From the NCBI RefSeq assembly GCF_037969765.1, contig NZ_CP150207.1:4147001-4211000 (forward strand): a stretch of DNA of 64,000 nucleotides, in the 5' to 3' direction. The notes beneath the pieces are model-generated. The model saw only the letters and a program-made list of their open reading frames with translations, did not search any database and was not told the origin of the DNA. A program made the position numbers and the translations under genes. The DNA is from Paenibacillus sp. FSL W8-0186. Lineage in GTDB: Bacteria > Bacillota > Bacilli > Paenibacillales > Paenibacillaceae. Each line of letters begins with the position of its first letter. Within the stretch, counting starts at the first letter, position 1. This document shows, in pieces, positions 54,791-64,000 of this stretch.

Positions 54791-55543
54791 TTAAATCTTG
54801 ATTCCGTTGATTTCGAGCAGTTCCCGGACGGCTACGCTGACCATAATTAGGCCGACGACGGGTGGAACAAACGAGTTGCTGGCTGGAGGCTGCTTCGCCT
54901 TGCGGATTTTCGCGCCCTCCGGGGCAATTTTCTTGGTGACATCCTCACGAGGCTTAACCGGATCCTCCGTGGAGAATACAACCTTAACCCCTTTCTTGAT
55001 GCCGTCTTTGCGGAGCTTCGTGCGAATGACGCGAGCCATCGGATCGACCGAGGTCTTCGAAATGTCCGCTACCTGGAAGCGGGTCGGATCCATTTTATTC
55101 GCGGCGCCCATGCTGGAGAGCATCGGAATTTTTCGCTTCAGGCATTCTTTGATGAGATGGATTTTGTACATGATCGTATCCGAGGCATCCAATACGTAAT
55201 CGATGTCATATTGGAACAGCTGCTCGTAGGTTTCTTCCGTATAAAACATATTTAGCGCAATCGTCTCACATTCCGGGTTAATGAGCTTAACCCGCTCACA
55301 CATCAAATCCGCTTTTTTCTGCCCGATCGTCGTAGTCAGGGCATGGATTTGGCGGTTGATATTGGTAATATCGACAACATCTTTATCGATCAGAATGATG
55401 CGTCCGACTCCCGTACGGGCTAGCGCCTCTACGGCAATTGAGCCGACTCCGCCGATGCCAAGAACCGCTACCGTACTGTTCTTCAAGGCTTCAAGACCTT
55501 CGGCTCCGATCGCCAGCTCTGTCCGTGAAAACTGATGCAGCAT
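54791..55543 (-). CDS. tcdA: tRNA threonylcarbamoyladenosine dehydratase TcdA
   Basis: The 250-residue E1-like adenylating enzyme (YgdL/CsdL, B. subtilis YrvM) cyclises t6A37 of tRNA to ct6A. The nucleotide motif GIGGVGS is at 29-35, NINRQIHAL follows, and the late VVFSTEDPVKP and SFVPPVVGLIM blocks are typical. There is no MoeZ-type rhodanese domain. It follows aspS with 81 bases and a hairpin between them, the same neighbour as in B. subtilis. Confidence 0.93.
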   Translation of the reverse strand: MLHQFSRTELAIGAEGLEALKNSTVAVLGIGGVGSIAVEALARTGVGRIILIDKDVVDITNINRQIHALTTTIGQKKADLMCERVKLINPECETIALNMFYTEETYEQLFQYDIDYVLDASDTIMYKIHLIKECLKRKIPMLSSMGAANKMDPTRFQVADISKTSVDPMARVIRTKLRKDGIKKGVKVVFSTEDPVKPREDVTKKIAPEGAKIRKAKQPPASNSFVPPVVGLIMVSVAVRELLEINGIKI

Positions 55544-55570
55544 ACTTCCCGCAATCCTCCTTTATGAAGC

Positions 55571-55614
55571 AGAAACGGGCTGCGGCTTCCTGTCAGGAGG
55601 CAGTACCCGTTTCT
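55571..55614 (-). terminator. Terminator of the hisS-aspS operon
   Basis: AGAAACGGG and CCCGTTTCT arms with an inner CTTCCTG/CAGGAG pairing. It starts 11 bases after the aspS stop. The U-tract is short, so some read-through into tcdA is likely. Confidence 0.65.
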
Positions 55615-55624
55615 AGCGAATGAA

Positions 55625-57406
<1,782 letters not shown>

Positions 57407-57446
57407 GGATATGTGGCTCCTTTAATTTAGATATTCCCAACCCTCC

Positions 57447-57500
57447 CAAACCCTCCCTTGTCGTAAGGGAGGGTCCCCGAGGGCTTGCTGCCCTCGGGAC
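57447..57500. repeat. Two adjacent perfect hairpins in the hisS-aspS spacer
   Basis: Hairpin one: CCCTCCCTT (57451-57459)/AAGGGAGGG (57465-57473). Hairpin two: GTCCCCGAGGGC (57473-57484)/GCCCTCGGGAC (57490-57500). Neither has a U-tract. They lie 45-95 bases before the aspS ATG. Confidence 0.7.
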
Positions 57501-57545
57501 TCCCGCAAACTGGAGTAACGTAGGAGGTGAAGAGGTGCTCCCGCA

Positions 57546-57990
57546 GCCGCTGTTCCCTTCGGGAATGCGCTGGGTTTGGTGCGTGGAACGCTTTTCCCCC
57601 TTCGGGTACGTCTTACTTTTGGCGCTCCTGGGTTACCTGGCAAACACGTTGCAGAGTTCTTCTGCTTTCGGCTCACCCGGCATGGTATGGTGCTATCAGC
57701 CGCTTGCCGCCGACGGGCCCGCTCTACGTCAACGCTCCTGCAGGGTAGGGCATAAACTGCCACGATGCGTTGTTGGTGTTACTACGTGCTTGGTGGACTC
57801 TCTCCCCTATGGGGATACGCTCACTGTGGTGCAGGGCAAAGGCTTTTGCGGGTTGCGCTCTCTCCTGCGGAGATACGCTTGCTACGATGCAGGGCAACTA
57901 CTGCTAGCAGCATGGCTTGCGACTCTTGCTTCTACTTTCTACTAAGGAAACGCTCTCCCCTTCGGGGATACGCTTGCTATGGTGCATGGC
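57546..57990. repeat. Cluster of degenerate hairpin repeats between hisS and aspS
   Basis: Three clear copies (57797-57839, 57855-57897, 57951-57990) share CTCTCC-CC-NNN-GGGGATACGCT followed by GNTGCANGGC; two weaker ones lie near 57546-57586 and 57587-57630. Each has a short stem closed by a 3-base loop, with compensatory changes between copies (CTCCCC/GGGGA versus CTCTCC/GGAGA). They have no coding logic. The rest of the spacer, 57631-57796, contains GC-rich sequence with no gene I can support. Confidence 0.6.
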
Positions 57991-57999
57991 GACTGCGGC

Positions 58000-59244
58000 T
58001 TACTTCAGCTCGTTTGCAAGCTCAGCGAGCTTGACGGTACGCTGCTCGCCGGTTTCCATCGACTTAAGGGCGATTTCGCCGCGCTCCAGTTCGTCGTCAC
58101 CGAGGATGGCGGTGTAGCGGGCTTTCATCCGGTCGGCGGATTTCATCTGTGCCTTCATTTTGCGGCCCAGGTAGTCGCGCTCGGCCGAGAAGCCGGCTTG
58201 ACGCAACTTGAAGAGCTGCGTCGAAATTTCATTGTCGGCTGCTTCGCCTAGAGCGACCAGGTAGACATCGAGCGGCTTCTCTGCGGAGAAGCTGACGCCT
58301 TGTTTCTCAAGGATGAGCGCGATCCGCTCAAGACCGATGCCGAAGCCGATACCCGGCTGGTCGGGACCGCCGATTTCGGAGACAAGGCCGTTATAACGCC
58401 CTCCTCCCCCAATGGTATCGATCGCTCCGATGCCTTGGGCTTTATATTCAAACGCGGTATGCGTGTAATAGTCCAGTCCGCGAACCAGACGGTGGTTGAT
58501 CGTATACTCAATGCCCATCGCCGTCAGCAGCTCCTGCACTTTGGCGAAATGCGTCGTGCATTCCTCATCCAGGCTGTCCAGAATCGAAGGGGCGTCGGCA
58601 AATTTCTCCTGATCCACCTTGCAATCGAGCACGCGCATCGGATTGCGCTCGATCCGGGATTGACAATCCTTGCACAGATTGTCCTTCATCGGCATGAGGA
58701 AACCGAGCAATTTGTCGCGATAGGCCGCCCGGCTCGCCGGATTGCCGACCGAGTTCAGCTCTACCTTGACCTCCTGCAGGCCAAGCTCACGGCAGTACTG
58801 ATATCCAAGCGCCACAACTTCGGCATCAATCGCCGGGTCGACAGCGCCGAATACTTCCACCCCGAATTGGTGGAACTGCCGCTGGCGTCCCGCCTGCGGA
58901 CGCTCATAACGGAACATCGGACCGATGTAATACAGCTTCGTTACGTCCGGCTCTCCATACAGCTTGTTCTCTACATAAGAGCGGACGACTCCCGCCGTTC
59001 CTTCAGGCCGAAGCGTCATGCTGCGGTCGCCCTTGTCAATGAACGTGTACATTTCTTTCTCGACAATATCCGTCGTTTCCCCGACGCCGCGTTCGAACAA
59101 TGACGTTTGTTCGAAGATCGGCGTGCGAATTTCCTTGTAATTGAAGCGACGGCACAAATCTCTGGCTTTCTCTTCAATGAATTGCCACTTCTCGACAGCT
59201 CCGGGCAGTATGTCCTGCGTGCCTGTCGGCTTTTGAAAAGCCAT
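58000..59244 (-). CDS. hisS: Histidyl-tRNA synthetase
   Basis: The 414-residue class IIa synthetase begins MAFQKPTGTQDILPG and contains motif 2 (MFRYERPQAGRQRQFHQFGVE in pieces). The HisA signature includes LVRGLDYYTHTAFEY and the motif 3 GIGFGIGLERI. A C-terminal anticodon-binding domain follows. GGAGGG lies 6 bases before the ATG; six upstream codons are not used. It is expressed from a T-box leader and read on into aspS. Confidence 0.96.
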   Translation of the reverse strand: MAFQKPTGTQDILPGAVEKWQFIEEKARDLCRRFNYKEIRTPIFEQTSLFERGVGETTDIVEKEMYTFIDKGDRSMTLRPEGTAGVVRSYVENKLYGEPDVTKLYYIGPMFRYERPQAGRQRQFHQFGVEVFGAVDPAIDAEVVALGYQYCRELGLQEVKVELNSVGNPASRAAYRDKLLGFLMPMKDNLCKDCQSRIERNPMRVLDCKVDQEKFADAPSILDSLDEECTTHFAKVQELLTAMGIEYTINHRLVRGLDYYTHTAFEYKAQGIGAIDTIGGGGRYNGLVSEIGGPDQPGIGFGIGLERIALILEKQGVSFSAEKPLDVYLVALGEAADNEISTQLFKLRQAGFSAERDYLGRKMKAQMKSADRMKARYTAILGDDELERGEIALKSMETGEQRTVKLAELANELK

Positions 59245-59285
59245 GTCTATCCCTCCATCCAACTATCTTACTGATGCTGTGAAAA

Positions 59286-59682
59286 TAAAAAAACTCCCGT
59301 CCTGTTCATGAATATAAACAGGGACGAGAGATCGCTTACCGAATCACCCGTGGTGCCACCCACATTCCGACTGCCCTGACTATAGCCCGGTAACAGGAAT
59401 AAACCCGTCCCTTCTTGCGCTATGTTTATGGCCTTCGCTTTATGCGGTTAACGCCCGCCTGCGCCGCTCGGTTACTCTGTTACATTTCGCCGCCGGTTCT
59501 CAGGGAAGTCTTTCGTTCAATCATCACCGGAATCCTTCCAGCCAGCCATGGGCGGAAACAAGGCTCCAAGCATTGGCTTGAAACAGCATGCATCCCTCAC
59601 GCCGGGATTCCTCTCTGTGGATGTGGGGTTGAATTACTTTCTCCCGTCATCGAATAAATGTATTAAAGAATTTTACGTATAT
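59286..59682 (-). ncRNA. T-box leader of hisS-aspS
   Basis: On the minus strand the T-box core GGGTGGCACCACGG lies before an attenuator hairpin (CGTCCCTGTT against AACAGGACG) and a T run of eight. A stem-I helix GGAATCC/GGATTCC is visible further 5'. The base facing the tRNA discriminator is C, which pairs with G73, as in tRNA-Asp rather than tRNA-His (C73). The specifier codon could not be fixed with certainty. Confidence 0.9.
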
Positions 59683-59688
59683 TTTTAG

Positions 59689-59717
59689 ATTTTAAGTAAC
59701 CCTAAGCACAAAGTCAA
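59689..59717 (-). promoter_or_regulatory. Promoter of the hisS-aspS transcript
   Basis: Minus-strand TTGACT (59712-59717), a 17-base spacer and TAAAAT (59689-59694), starting transcription near 59682. Confidence 0.85.
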
Positions 59718-59728
59718 GCTTTAATCAA

Positions 59729-59760
59729 GAAAAAGACCTGCTACCAACGGGGCGCAGGTC
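59729..59760 (-). terminator. Terminator of the gene at 59.9-60.3 kb
   Basis: GACCTGC and GCAGGTC arms with a 12-base loop, followed by TTTTTC on the minus strand. It stands just upstream of the hisS promoter. Confidence 0.85.
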
Positions 59761-59877
59761 CAAAAGTATATATTTTAAAAGGGGGTCATGCTGTTATTAT
59801 AAACAGGCTATGTTAAAAGAACATGAAAGTAATATTACAGTTATATTACATAATCGAAAGCGATTTATATCAGCATA

Positions 59878-60339
59878 TCATTCATCAAGCTTAGCTACAA
59901 AAGCACCTTGGGAGCGCAATTTATGAACGACAGCGTCGTAATCCTGATCCCGGACTTTCAGGCTCAGCACATATTGCAGGCTGTCGTAATCCTCATCGCC
60001 GAAATCATTCAGATCCATCACCGGATCCGCTTCATCCCTCTCTTTTCGCGCCATCGCTTCCTCATGATCACCGCCGCCATCAGCGATAGTGCTGTTTGGC
60101 ATGACGACCGGCACGAAACCTTGCCCGCCGGCAGCGCCCGGATAGCCTACGGCACCGTAAGTTCCTCCTGCTGCACTGTTGCTTACCGGGACGAAGGGAA
60201 CAAGGATGTTCGCGTCCCTTCCAATCGACTGCTCCAGGCGTCCGACTTCAACCTGCTCCGTCTCGAACGAAAGCAAGCTCGTCCTGGCTCCCTCCGCCTG
60301 ATCCTCACTTTTAAAATAAGCTTGAATATGTTTGGCCAT
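59878..60339 (-). CDS. Hypothetical protein with Gly-rich middle
   Basis: The 153-residue protein has an N-terminal beta-alpha segment (AKHIQAYFKSEDQAEGA), a low-complexity middle rich in Gly, Ala and Val (about 55-95), an acidic stretch, and a C-terminal beta-alpha segment (YVLSLKVRDQDYDAVVHKL). The two ends look like the halves of one ferredoxin-like or general-stress-17M-type fold, but I do not recognise the family. AAGGAG precedes the ATG; a GTG-led extension of 18 codons is unlikely. It follows the PfpI gene with 56 bases between them. Confidence 0.6.
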   Translation of the reverse strand: MAKHIQAYFKSEDQAEGARTSLLSFETEQVEVGRLEQSIGRDANILVPFVPVSNSAAGGTYGAVGYPGAAGGQGFVPVVMPNSTIADGGGDHEEAMARKERDEADPVMDLNDFGDEDYDSLQYVLSLKVRDQDYDAVVHKLRSQGAFVAKLDE

Positions 60340-60395
60340 ATCGATCTCTCCTTCGTCACATGGAGTCACTGAACCGGATAAGACTGGTTTCACGC

Positions 60396-60905
60396 TTACT
60401 TCAGCGCCTGCAGTATTTCGCGCACAAATGCCGGTTCATCTTCAGGCGTACGTGAAGTAATATAATTGCCGTCGACCACTACTTCCTGATCTCTAAACTC
60501 GGCTCCCGCATTGATCATATCGTCCTTGAGCGGCGGATAGCACGTTATCGTCCGGCCCTTCAGCAGATTCGCGCTGATCAGGATTTGCGGGCCGTGGCAA
60601 ATCGCAGCAATCGGTTTTTTGGCCGCATTGGCCTCTTTGACAAATTGCAGTATCCCTTCGTTCAAGCGAAGATTTTCCGGAGACGACCCGCCGGGGATGA
60701 CTACGGCGTCATAATCTGCCACTTTGACGTCAGTAATAGCTTTCTCCGCCTGATATTCGGCTTTGCCTTGCTTTCCCTTCAGTGTCTCCCCTGCTTTGAG
60801 GCCAATAATGTCCGCCTCGTGGCCCGCCTTCTTCACCTCGTCGTATGGAACCTGCATCTCCGAATCTTCAAAGCCGTTAGCCAGCAAAAAGGCTACTTTG
60901 CTCAT
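60396..60905 (-). CDS. DJ-1/PfpI family protein (YraA-like)
   Basis: This 169-residue class I glutamine-amidotransferase-like protein has the nucleophile cysteine in AAICHGPQ and the PGGSSPENLR loop. A conserved glutamate near the N terminus (GFEDSE) completes the site. Relatives in Bacillus are stress-induced and have been called proteases or deglycases; chaperone or glyoxalase activity is also reported for the family. AAGGAG lies before the ATG. Confidence 0.88.
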   Translation of the reverse strand: MSKVAFLLANGFEDSEMQVPYDEVKKAGHEADIIGLKAGETLKGKQGKAEYQAEKAITDVKVADYDAVVIPGGSSPENLRLNEGILQFVKEANAAKKPIAAICHGPQILISANLLKGRTITCYPPLKDDMINAGAEFRDQEVVVDGNYITSRTPEDEPAFVREILQALK

Positions 60906-60977
60906 GGCTGTCCTCTCCTTCCAAAAAATTTCTCTCTCGGGAAGTTATTACCCGCAACGCGATTTTTTATAACAAAG

Positions 60978-61000
60978 CAAAATAGAGCCGATTGGCTCTA
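60978..61000 (-). terminator. Terminator overlapping the stop codon of the 55-codon gene
   Basis: TAGAGCC and GGCTCTA arms with a 4-base loop, then ATTTTG on the minus strand. The TAG stop (60998-61000) is the first three bases of the stem. Confidence 0.7.
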
Positions 61001-61165
61001 GCTGCCCGGCCGAGGGATTAACGCCCTTCCCGGTTTGAACTCCAATTGTATCCACTCGTGCTCCTCGGCGCTGGCTGCCCGGGACAGCATGGAGGCTTCG
61101 CTCCGGTCCCCTGCAGGAATCAGCGGAGGCTGGCGCCATTGTGCAGCTTTCAGCGACTGTCGCAT
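60998..61165 (-). CDS. Small 55-residue protein of unknown function
   Basis: ATG at 61163-61165 has a strong AAAGGAG site 8 bases upstream. The product starts MRQSLKAAQWRQPPLIPAG and ends RALIPRPGS; it is polar, with several Arg, Pro and Ala residues, no membrane segment and no recognised motif. The stop codon forms part of an intrinsic terminator, so the unit is compact: site, ORF and terminator within about 200 bases. A promoter is not obvious; read-through from dtd past its terminator is possible. A real gene is likely but not certain. Confidence 0.5.
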   Translation of the reverse strand: MRQSLKAAQWRQPPLIPAGDRSEASMLSRAASAEEHEWIQLEFKPGRALIPRPGS

Positions 61166-61213
61166 GAAGTAAACTCCTTTTATAGCGGTTGTGCTTTTTT
61201 TATTTTGGAAAAC

Positions 61214-61262
61214 AAAAAATACGATCTCCCTTTCAGATTGCCCTGAAAGGAGAAATCGTATT
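61214..61262 (-). terminator. Terminator of dtd
   Basis: Long stem AATACGATCTCCCTTTCAG against CTGAAAGGAGAAATCGTATT with two internal mismatches, then TTTTTTG on the minus strand. Confidence 0.9.
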
Positions 61263-61275
61263 CCAAATCTGCGCG

Positions 61276-61740
61276 CTACGGCGTTTCTGTCTTGGGCGGC
61301 TGCTGGCTCTCAAGCATTAATGTTACAGGGCCCCAGTTCGTCAGCTGAACGTCCATGTCAGCCCCGAACTCCCCCGTCTCGACCACCAGCCCTTTATCCC
61401 GAAGCATAGCGTTGAACCGTTCATACAGCGGCTCCGCCGTTTCCGGCCTGGCCGCGGCAATGAAGCTCGGGCGTTTGCCTTTGCGGCAATCCCCGTATAG
61501 CGTAAATTGGGAGACCGACAAAATAGCTCCGCCAATATCGGTTACGCTCCGATTCATCTTGCCCTCGTCATCTTCAAAAATCCGCAGTCCGGCGATTTTG
61601 TCCGCCAGGTACGCCGCCTCCTTCTCCGTGTCCTCATGCGTAATGCCGACCAGCAGCATAAGGCCTTGGCCAATCGAACCAATCACGGTACCGTCTACCG
61701 TAACCTTCGCTTCTTTGCAGCGCTGCACAACAACTCTCAT
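61276..61740 (-). CDS. dtd: D-aminoacyl-tRNA deacylase
   Basis: The 154-residue DTD-family enzyme hydrolyses D-aminoacyl-tRNAs. The characteristic [19 protein letters not shown] and the cross-subunit TNWGPVTL (Gly-Pro) motif are both present. Length is normal. AAAGGAG precedes the ATG by 10 bases. It lies 38 bases after relA; relA-dtd is a conserved Firmicute pair. Confidence 0.95.
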   Translation of the reverse strand: MRVVVQRCKEAKVTVDGTVIGSIGQGLMLLVGITHEDTEKEAAYLADKIAGLRIFEDDEGKMNRSVTDIGGAILSVSQFTLYGDCRKGKRPSFIAAARPETAEPLYERFNAMLRDKGLVVETGEFGADMDVQLTNWGPVTLMLESQQPPKTETP

Positions 61741-61778
61741 CGATTCATGTCTCCTTTAATTCCGTCCCTGCTCCGAAA

Positions 61779-63953
61779 TTACTGCATAATGCGGTGCACG
61801 GTATACACATCTTGAACCCGTTTGATCTTCTCCACAACAGAATGGAGATGGTCGGTGTTGCGGATCAGGATCGTCATATGAATTAACGCCATCTTATTCT
61901 TGTCCGCGCGTCCGGAGACTGCGGAAATATTCGTCTTGCTCTCCGAGACCGCTTGAAGCACCTCATTTAAGAAGTTGCGGCGGTCATGGCCGGTAATTTC
62001 GATATCAACGCTGTAGTTCGCTTCCACCGCGCTTTCCCATTCCACTTCGATGACGCGCGCCGCCTCTTCCCCATCGCTTGCCGTCGGAATATTCGGGCAG
62101 TCACTGCGGTGAACGGAGACGCCGCGCCCCCGTGTAATGTAGCCGATAATATCGTCTCCCGGGACAGGGTTGCAGCATCTGGCAAAGCGCACGAGCAAAT
62201 TGTCGATGCCTTTGACGACGACGCCGTTCGTTGGACGGGATCTCCGTTCCTCCGGCGCCTTTACTTCCTTGACTTCGGAAGTCAGCTCGATCTGCTCCGC
62301 CTCTTCTTGCTCTTTGCGCAGCTTCTCTGTCAACTTCGTCACAATCTGGGATGCGGTAATGCCGCCGAATCCGATGGCCGACAGCATATCCTCCACATCA
62401 TTGAAGGCATATTTCTTCGCTGCTTCCAGCAGCTTATCCTCTGTCATCCACTGCGCCGGGTCAAGACCCGCGCGTTTCAGCTCGCGCTCGATCGCGTCGC
62501 GTCCCTTGTCCACATTCTCTTCCCGCTTCTCTTTCTTGAACCACTGCTTGATTTTGCTGCGGGCATGGGAGGACTGCGCGATTTTGAGCCAATCCTGGCT
62601 TGGTCCGTAGGAATGTTTTGAGGTCAGAATTTCGACGATATCTCCGGTCTTAAGCTTGTGATCCAGCGGCACGATCCGTCCGTTCACCTTCGCGCCGATC
62701 GTCCGGTTGCCTACTTCGGTATGGATACGGTAGGCAAAATCAAGCGGCACGGAGCCCGATGGCAGCTCGATGACTTCACCCGAAGGGGTGAAGACGAAGA
62801 CAAGATCGGAGAAGAAGTCCATTTTCAGCGATTCGACGAACTCCGATGCGTCTTTGGCTTCATGCTGCAGCTCCAGTATCTCGCGGAAGAACGTCATTTT
62901 GTTCTCCGGCGTGCCAGCCTCCGTCCCTTCCTTGTAAGCCCAGTGGGCGGCAATCCCGAACTCTGCGGTCCGGTGCATTTCTTTGGTGCGGATTTGCACC
63001 TCTGTAGGCTCTCCTGTCGGCCCAACAACGGTCGTATGAAGGGATTGGTACATATTTGCCTTCGGCATAGCAATATAGTCCTTGAACCGCCCCGGCATCG
63101 GCTTCCAAAGGGTATGGATGATCCCCAGGGTTGCATAACAATCCTTGATGTTGTTCACGATAATCCGGATGGCGAGCAGGTCGTAGATTTCATTGAACTG
63201 CTTGTTCTTCGTCGTCATCTTCTTATATACGCTGTATATATGCTTCGGCCGGCCGGACAGCTCGGCCTCAACGCCCATTTCATCCAGCTTCTCCTGGATT
63301 CGGGCGATGACATTTTTGATGAATTCCTCCCGCTCAGCCCGCTTCTTGTGCATCAGATTGGCAATCCGATAATATTGCTGCGGATTCAAATAGCGCAGGG
63401 AGATATCCTCCATCTCCCACTTGATCGCCGAAATCCCCAGCCGATGGGCGATGGGACAAAAAATCTCCAGCGTCTCATAAGCAATGCGGCGCTGGCTCTC
63501 CTCGGACTGGAACTTCAAGGTCCGCATGTTATGGAGACGATCCGCAAGCTTAATAACGATGACCCGGATGTCCTGGGCCATGGCAATAAACATTTTTCGA
63601 TAGTTCTCGTTCTGCTGTTCTTCCTTGGATTGAAATTTGATGCGCTCCAGCTTCGTTAGCCCATCTACAAGCATGGCGCAATCGCTGCCGAAGTGATCAT
63701 GGATTTCCTGCAAGGAAACGGTCGTATCTTCAACGACATCATGAAGCAGGGCTGCAATAATAGAAAGAGCATCCATTTGCATGCCCACGACAATTTCTGC
63801 AACCGCCAGCGGATGCAGAATATAAGGTTCACCGGATTTCCTCAGCTGGCCATGATGGGCTTGTTCCGCGAAGTCGTATGCTTCCCGAATGCGCTTGAGA
63901 TCCGGTTCTTTAATGTAGATAGACGCCTTTTCGAGTAATCGCTCTATGCCCAT
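61779..63953 (-). CDS. relA: Bifunctional (p)ppGpp synthetase/hydrolase (Rel)
   Basis: This 724-residue long RSH protein has an HD hydrolase domain (about 25-160, HHGQ at 33-36, HDVVED at 71-76, so hydrolase intact). A synthetase domain is centred on RFKDYIAMPKANMYQSLHTT. Next are a TGS domain (about 390-455), a helical/zinc-finger region with RFARCCNPVPGDDI, and a C-terminal ACT domain (about 650-724). It makes and degrades (p)ppGpp under amino-acid limitation. The gene is complete: its ATG is 47 bases inside the window edge. No well-placed ribosome site is visible (AAAGGA is about 15 bases away). Confidence 0.95.
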   Translation of the reverse strand: MGIERLLEKASIYIKEPDLKRIREAYDFAEQAHHGQLRKSGEPYILHPLAVAEIVVGMQMDALSIIAALLHDVVEDTTVSLQEIHDHFGSDCAMLVDGLTKLERIKFQSKEEQQNENYRKMFIAMAQDIRVIVIKLADRLHNMRTLKFQSEESQRRIAYETLEIFCPIAHRLGISAIKWEMEDISLRYLNPQQYYRIANLMHKKRAEREEFIKNVIARIQEKLDEMGVEAELSGRPKHIYSVYKKMTTKNKQFNEIYDLLAIRIIVNNIKDCYATLGIIHTLWKPMPGRFKDYIAMPKANMYQSLHTTVVGPTGEPTEVQIRTKEMHRTAEFGIAAHWAYKEGTEAGTPENKMTFFREILELQHEAKDASEFVESLKMDFFSDLVFVFTPSGEVIELPSGSVPLDFAYRIHTEVGNRTIGAKVNGRIVPLDHKLKTGDIVEILTSKHSYGPSQDWLKIAQSSHARSKIKQWFKKEKREENVDKGRDAIERELKRAGLDPAQWMTEDKLLEAAKKYAFNDVEDMLSAIGFGGITASQIVTKLTEKLRKEQEEAEQIELTSEVKEVKAPEERRSRPTNGVVVKGIDNLLVRFARCCNPVPGDDIIGYITRGRGVSVHRSDCPNIPTASDGEEAARVIEVEWESAVEANYSVDIEITGHDRRNFLNEVLQAVSESKTNISAVSGRADKNKMALIHMTILIRNTDHLHSVVEKIKRVQDVYTVHRIMQ

Positions 63954-64000
63954 TGAATCCGATTCGTTTCCTTTCTATATAAAATAAGACTGTATAGCAG

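Noticed and set aside
57422..57945. Open frames of about 70-136 codons on both strands in the hisS-aspS spacer
   Set aside because: They consist of translated repeat units, have no ribosome sites and show implausible Cys/Leu/Arg composition. The hairpin-repeat reading explains the sequence better.
57797..57990. CRISPR array in the hisS-aspS spacer
   Set aside because: Repeats are degenerate, unevenly spaced and have no unique spacers of equal length; no cas genes are in the window.
60948..61139. 63-codon minus-strand frame with MAPASADSCRG start
   Set aside because: No ribosome site. The overlapping 55-codon frame starting at 61165 has a strong site and fits the terminator.
62658..63659. 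333-codon plus-strand frame opposite relA
   Set aside because: Antisense shadow of the relA hydrolase/synthetase region; the composition is rich in His and Arg and no family is recognisable.

Overview
The window looks like the chromosome of a Paenibacillus or a close relative. The gene content is Firmicute, with moderate GC, strong AGGAGG-type ribosome binding sites and frequent TTG/GTG starts. Tyrosine-type gal genes, YesMN-type two-component systems beside sugar importers, T-box leaders and Rho-independent terminators with U-tracts are all present. Nearly every gene is on the minus strand; the plus-strand exceptions are an AraC regulator, an acyltransferase, gsiB, ilvD, a small Sm-like protein, mnmA and a Mor-like HTH gene.

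Layout. 0-1 kb: an NfeD/flotillin membrane operon (flotillin is cut by the window edge) behind a SigW-like promoter. 1-2.3 kb: an iron-type alcohol dehydrogenase. 2.4-7.3 kb: the Leloir operon galK-galE-galT with a divergent AraC regulator. 7.3-13.6 kb: aldo/keto reductase, sirtuin and HAD phosphatase, a membrane acyltransferase, a GsiB-like hydrophilin and ilvD. 13.6-21.4 kb: envelope and signalling genes (NodB deacetylase, class B PBP, HD-GYP, Bax-inhibitor-1 protein, and a chemoreceptor behind a SigD-type promoter).

21.7-39.2 kb and 52.5-64 kb form a housekeeping backbone that matches, in gene content, the Bacillus subtilis yrr/yrv-relA block: two U32 tRNA-hydroxylation proteins, mltG, two DUF1292 proteins, ruvX, ireB, alaS with its T-box, an AI-2E family protein, yrrD, iscS, cymR, mnmA, rarA, and then tcdA, aspS, hisS with its T-box, dtd and relA. 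Between the two halves, at 40-52.3 kb, sits a carbohydrate island: GH2 enzyme, ABC importer, two-component system, secreted multidomain GH43 enzyme and an AraR-like regulator. helD follows it.

The least explained parts are four. (i) 39.34-39.9 kb holds a short transcript-like element with a 12-codon leader ORF, two hairpins, and three G-tracts competing for one C-tract upstream of a 44-codon ORF that overlaps a Mor-like HTH gene. (ii) The 593-base gap between hisS and aspS is filled with degenerate hairpin repeats showing compensatory changes. (iii) 21.58-21.65 kb holds a compact three-way-junction-like fold. (iv) There are several unrecognised small proteins, at 33.1 kb (Sm-like pattern) and 61.1 kb (55 codons ending inside a terminator stem).
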